Source: Acidobacteriota bacterium
GTDB taxonomy: Bacteria; Acidobacteriota; Terriglobia; Acidiferrales; UBA7541
Reading direction: 5' to 3'
DNA: 64,000 nt
NCBI GenBank assembly: GCA_021832085.1
Contig: JAKBLM010000002.1
Span: forward strand, 98,400 to 162,399
Part shown: positions 62,260-64,000 of the stretch, one piece after another
How the letters are laid out: each line of letters begins with the position of its first letter
How positions within the stretch are numbered: position 1 is the first letter of the stretch
Position numbers and translations under genes: made by a program
Notes under the pieces: generated by a model
Database searches by the model: none
What the model was told of the DNA's origin: nothing
Seen by the model: only the letters and a program-made list of their open reading frames with translations

Positions 62260-63697
62260 TAGCCCGGATTTCTCACCAGGGGCAGGCAAGGGGAGCAAAT
62301 CAGAGATGGAAAAAGGCCGCATTCTCAGGCATAACTGCGTTGTTGGGACGTAGTCAATGCTGAGAGGAGGCGGCCTTTTCATGACAGAGTGTAACCAGAC
62401 TTCGTTCCCCTTTGAAGCGCATTTTTCGCGGCGGGTGGAGGCTCGCTTCGAAGGCTTGCGGATGACCACCGACGGCGGGGCTCTGCTCTTGCGTGCCACG
62501 GACAAGAGAATCGGGCTGCTGCGACGCGTGGCGGCTTGCTTCCAGGACGCGCGCGACCCGGAGCGGGTTGAGCACGAACTGAGCCAGATGCTGGCGCAGC
62601 GCATTTACGGGCTGGCTCTGGGCTATGAGGACTTGAACGACCACGAGGAGCTGCGCCGCGATCCGCTGTTCGGGATGCTGGCTGGCAAGCGCAGACTGCA
62701 AGAGCCGCTGGCGGGCAAGAGCACGCTCAACCGGCTGGAGCTGACGCCGGCCGGGGCGCCCCAGAGCCAGCGCTATCACAAGATCAGCTACTCGGCCGAA
62801 GCGCTGGACCGGCTGCTGGTGGAGATTTTTCTGGAAGCCCACGCCGAGCCGCCCGGCCAGATCGTGCTGGACCTGGATGCGACCGACACGCCGCTGCACG
62901 GCGAGCAAGAGGCGCGATTCTTTCACGGCTACTACGGCGAGTATTGTTATCTGCCGCTGTACATCTTTGCGGGCGAGCATCTGTTGTGTGCGCGGCTACG
63001 GCCGTCGAATCAGGACGCCAGCGCGGGGAGCGTCGAGGAACTCGAGCGGATCGTGCGGCAAATCCGCCGCTGCTGGCCATTGGTGCGGGTCATCGTGCGC
63101 GGGGATTCCGGTTTTTGCCGGGAAGAGTTGATGGCGTGGTGCGAAACGCAGCGTGTGGAGTATGTTTTCGGGTTCGCGCGCAACGAGCGATTGCGCCGCA
63201 AGATCACCCGGCAGTTACGCGAGGCTCGGCGAGAACAGCAGCGCACGGGAAAAGCCGCGCGGGTGTTCGCGGAATTTTCCTACCGCACCCGCTCGAGCTG
63301 GTCTCGTCGTCGGCGCGTCGTCGTCACCTCGCTGGGCGCCGCGGTCTGGCCGGCCCAGAGGCTCTACGAGCAGCTCTACTGCGCTCGCGGAGAAATGGAG
63401 AACCGGCTCAAGGAGCAACTCAGCCTGTTCAGCGACCGGCTGAGCACGGAAACGCTGCGCGCCAATCAGTTGCGACTCTACTTCTCCTCGCTGGCCTATG
63501 TGTTGGTCGCCGCGCTGCGGCGGCTGGCCTTGGCCGGAACCGAGTGGGCCACCGCTCAGGTGGAAACCATCCGCTTGCGCTTGTTGAAGATCGCGGCGGA
63601 AGTGCGCGTCACGGCGCGACGCATCTGGGTGCGCTACTCGCACGCCTACCCTTGGAAGCATCTGTTCGTGGCGGCTCACGCGGCCCTGAGCGGCTAG
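62260..63697 (+). mobile_element. IS1380-family insertion sequence (right end not found)
   Basis: The left edge is set by TAGCCCGGATTTCTCACC at 62260-62277, which resembles IS1380-family terminal repeats; the transposase follows. No inverted counterpart (GGTGAGAAATCCGGG-like) is visible in the 300 bases after the transposase, where a group II intron end begins at 63875. The right end is therefore truncated or strongly diverged, and the element end given here is only the transposase stop. Confidence 0.6.
62381..63697 (+). CDS. IS1380-family transposase
   Basis: A 438-residue DDE transposase of normal family length. The opening FEAHFSRRVEARFEGLRMTTDGGALLL, the first catalytic aspartate in VLDLDATDTPLHGEQE, RPSNQDASAG, VRGDSGFCREELM (second aspartate) and REARRE then GEMENRLKEQLSLFSDRLS (the late Glu) are typical of IS1380. 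The ATG at 62381 has a GAGGAGG site about ten bases upstream; an in-frame ATG at 62357 is less favoured. The frame appears intact, so the protein may be functional even if the element's right end is lost. Confidence 0.92.
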   Translation: MTECNQTSFPFEAHFSRRVEARFEGLRMTTDGGALLLRATDKRIGLLRRVAACFQDARDPERVEHELSQMLAQRIYGLALGYEDLNDHEELRRDPLFGMLAGKRRLQEPLAGKSTLNRLELTPAGAPQSQRYHKISYSAEALDRLLVEIFLEAHAEPPGQIVLDLDATDTPLHGEQEARFFHGYYGEYCYLPLYIFAGEHLLCARLRPSNQDASAGSVEELERIVRQIRRCWPLVRVIVRGDSGFCREELMAWCETQRVEYVFGFARNERLRRKITRQLREARREQQRTGKAARVFAEFSYRTRSSWSRRRRVVVTSLGAAVWPAQRLYEQLYCARGEMENRLKEQLSLFSDRLSTETLRANQLRLYFSSLAYVLVAALRRLALAGTEWATAQVETIRLRLLKIAAEVRVTARRIWVRYSHAYPWKHLFVAAHAALSG

Positions 63698-63874
63698 CGG
63701 CAACAGCCGCCCGCACCCAACGTCAACCGAATTTCCCCAAGGGGCGACCTCTGTCCACAAACCCCCGCAACCGCCTTGCACACAAGGTCCGCGATGCAGA
63801 AAACCTGGCCACCGTCTCGTTGCACGGTCAGACACTCAAAATTGCACGCTTCCGACACGCTTGCGAACTCGTCG

Positions 63875-64000
63875 GTAGAGTCGAGGATGAGCGCGGTGGC
63901 GCCGAAACGGGCGCTCCGTCTCCCGTCCCCGCTCATCGAACCGGACGTGCGAATTTCCCGCATCCGGCTCTCCGACAGGTTTCACCGCCAGGCTCACGGA
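63875..64000 (-). mobile_element. 3' end of a group II intron (domains V and VI)
   Basis: On the minus strand, 63970-63938 forms a domain V: GAGCCGGATGCGGGAAATTC then GCACGTCCGGTTC, a bulged 33-base hairpin with the AGC catalytic triad and a GAAA-type loop. Directly adjoining, GATGAGCG (63937-63930) pairs with CGCTCATC (63893-63886) as the base of domain VI, and a CTCTAC end follows near 63875. The intron body and any reverse transcriptase would lie beyond the right edge. Confidence 0.75.

Noticed and set aside
63694..63963. 89-codon minus-strand frame
   Set aside because: Its first third is the group II intron domain V/VI RNA; the rest shows no family resemblance.
1..64000. CRISPR arrays, tRNA or rRNA genes
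   Set aside because: No regularly spaced short repeats, cloverleaf-like sequences or conserved rRNA segments were seen on either strand by eye.

Overview
The window is a GC-rich, gene-dense bacterial chromosome segment. I infer an acidobacterium. The grounds are two outer-membrane receptors with an N-terminal carboxypeptidase-regulatory-like domain (one of them of the roughly 1,300-residue Oar type), a bactofilin, a two-subunit 2-oxoacid:ferredoxin oxidoreductase, and secreted proteins ending in a TonB-like domain. No rRNA, tRNA or CRISPR array was found, so the taxonomic call rests on protein style alone.

Layout. 1-4.7 kb: a leftward unit with a UvrD-type helicase fused to an Fe-S nuclease, followed by an ABC ATPase and its permease (cut by the window edge). 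5-10.5 kb: an accessory patch with a TSUP transporter, a DUF4395 membrane protein, an SRPBCC-ArsR operon with an unusually clear promoter/operator, a partial DUF4395 copy, a broken HTH gene, two orphan secreted proteins and three copies of a dispersed repeat. 10.8-27.4 kb: mostly housekeeping genes, including thiolase, 3-hydroxyacyl-CoA dehydrogenase, GH31 glucosidase, recA, an arginine-rich transpeptidase, KorAB, lexA and bactofilin. 27.6-37.3 kb: two TonB-dependent receptors flanking a divergent SagB-type oxidoreductase / radical SAM pair. 37.3-42.6 kb: two RmuC homologues (one with a changed nuclease motif), RlpA and a rhomboid protease. 42.8-51.9 kb: a leftward supercluster pfk, trpC, trpF, trpB, trpA, chorismate mutase, DAHP-synthase-like, tyrA, fused CoA-transferase and pgsA, closed by a rho-independent terminator. 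52-61 kb: a PEP-mutase-family enzyme, a beta-lactamase-fold hydrolase, a Cys-rich miniprotein, DUF2461, a tandem pair of TonB-C proteins and an S9 peptidase. 61.2-64 kb: HPP and YnfA membrane proteins, an IS1380-type element and the 3' end of a group II intron entering from the right edge.

How the genes work together. Thiolase, 3-hydroxyacyl-CoA dehydrogenase and the CoA-transferase fit acetoacetyl-CoA/butyrate or ketone-body metabolism. KorAB supplies or consumes acyl-CoA with ferredoxin. RecA, LexA, RmuC and the helicase-nuclease are DNA-repair functions. The trp/aro cluster carries the chorismate-to-tryptophan/tyrosine branches but lacks trpE, trpG and trpD here. Its DAHP-synthase-like member has lost two metal ligands and the PEP-binding loop, which is the most surprising observation in the window.
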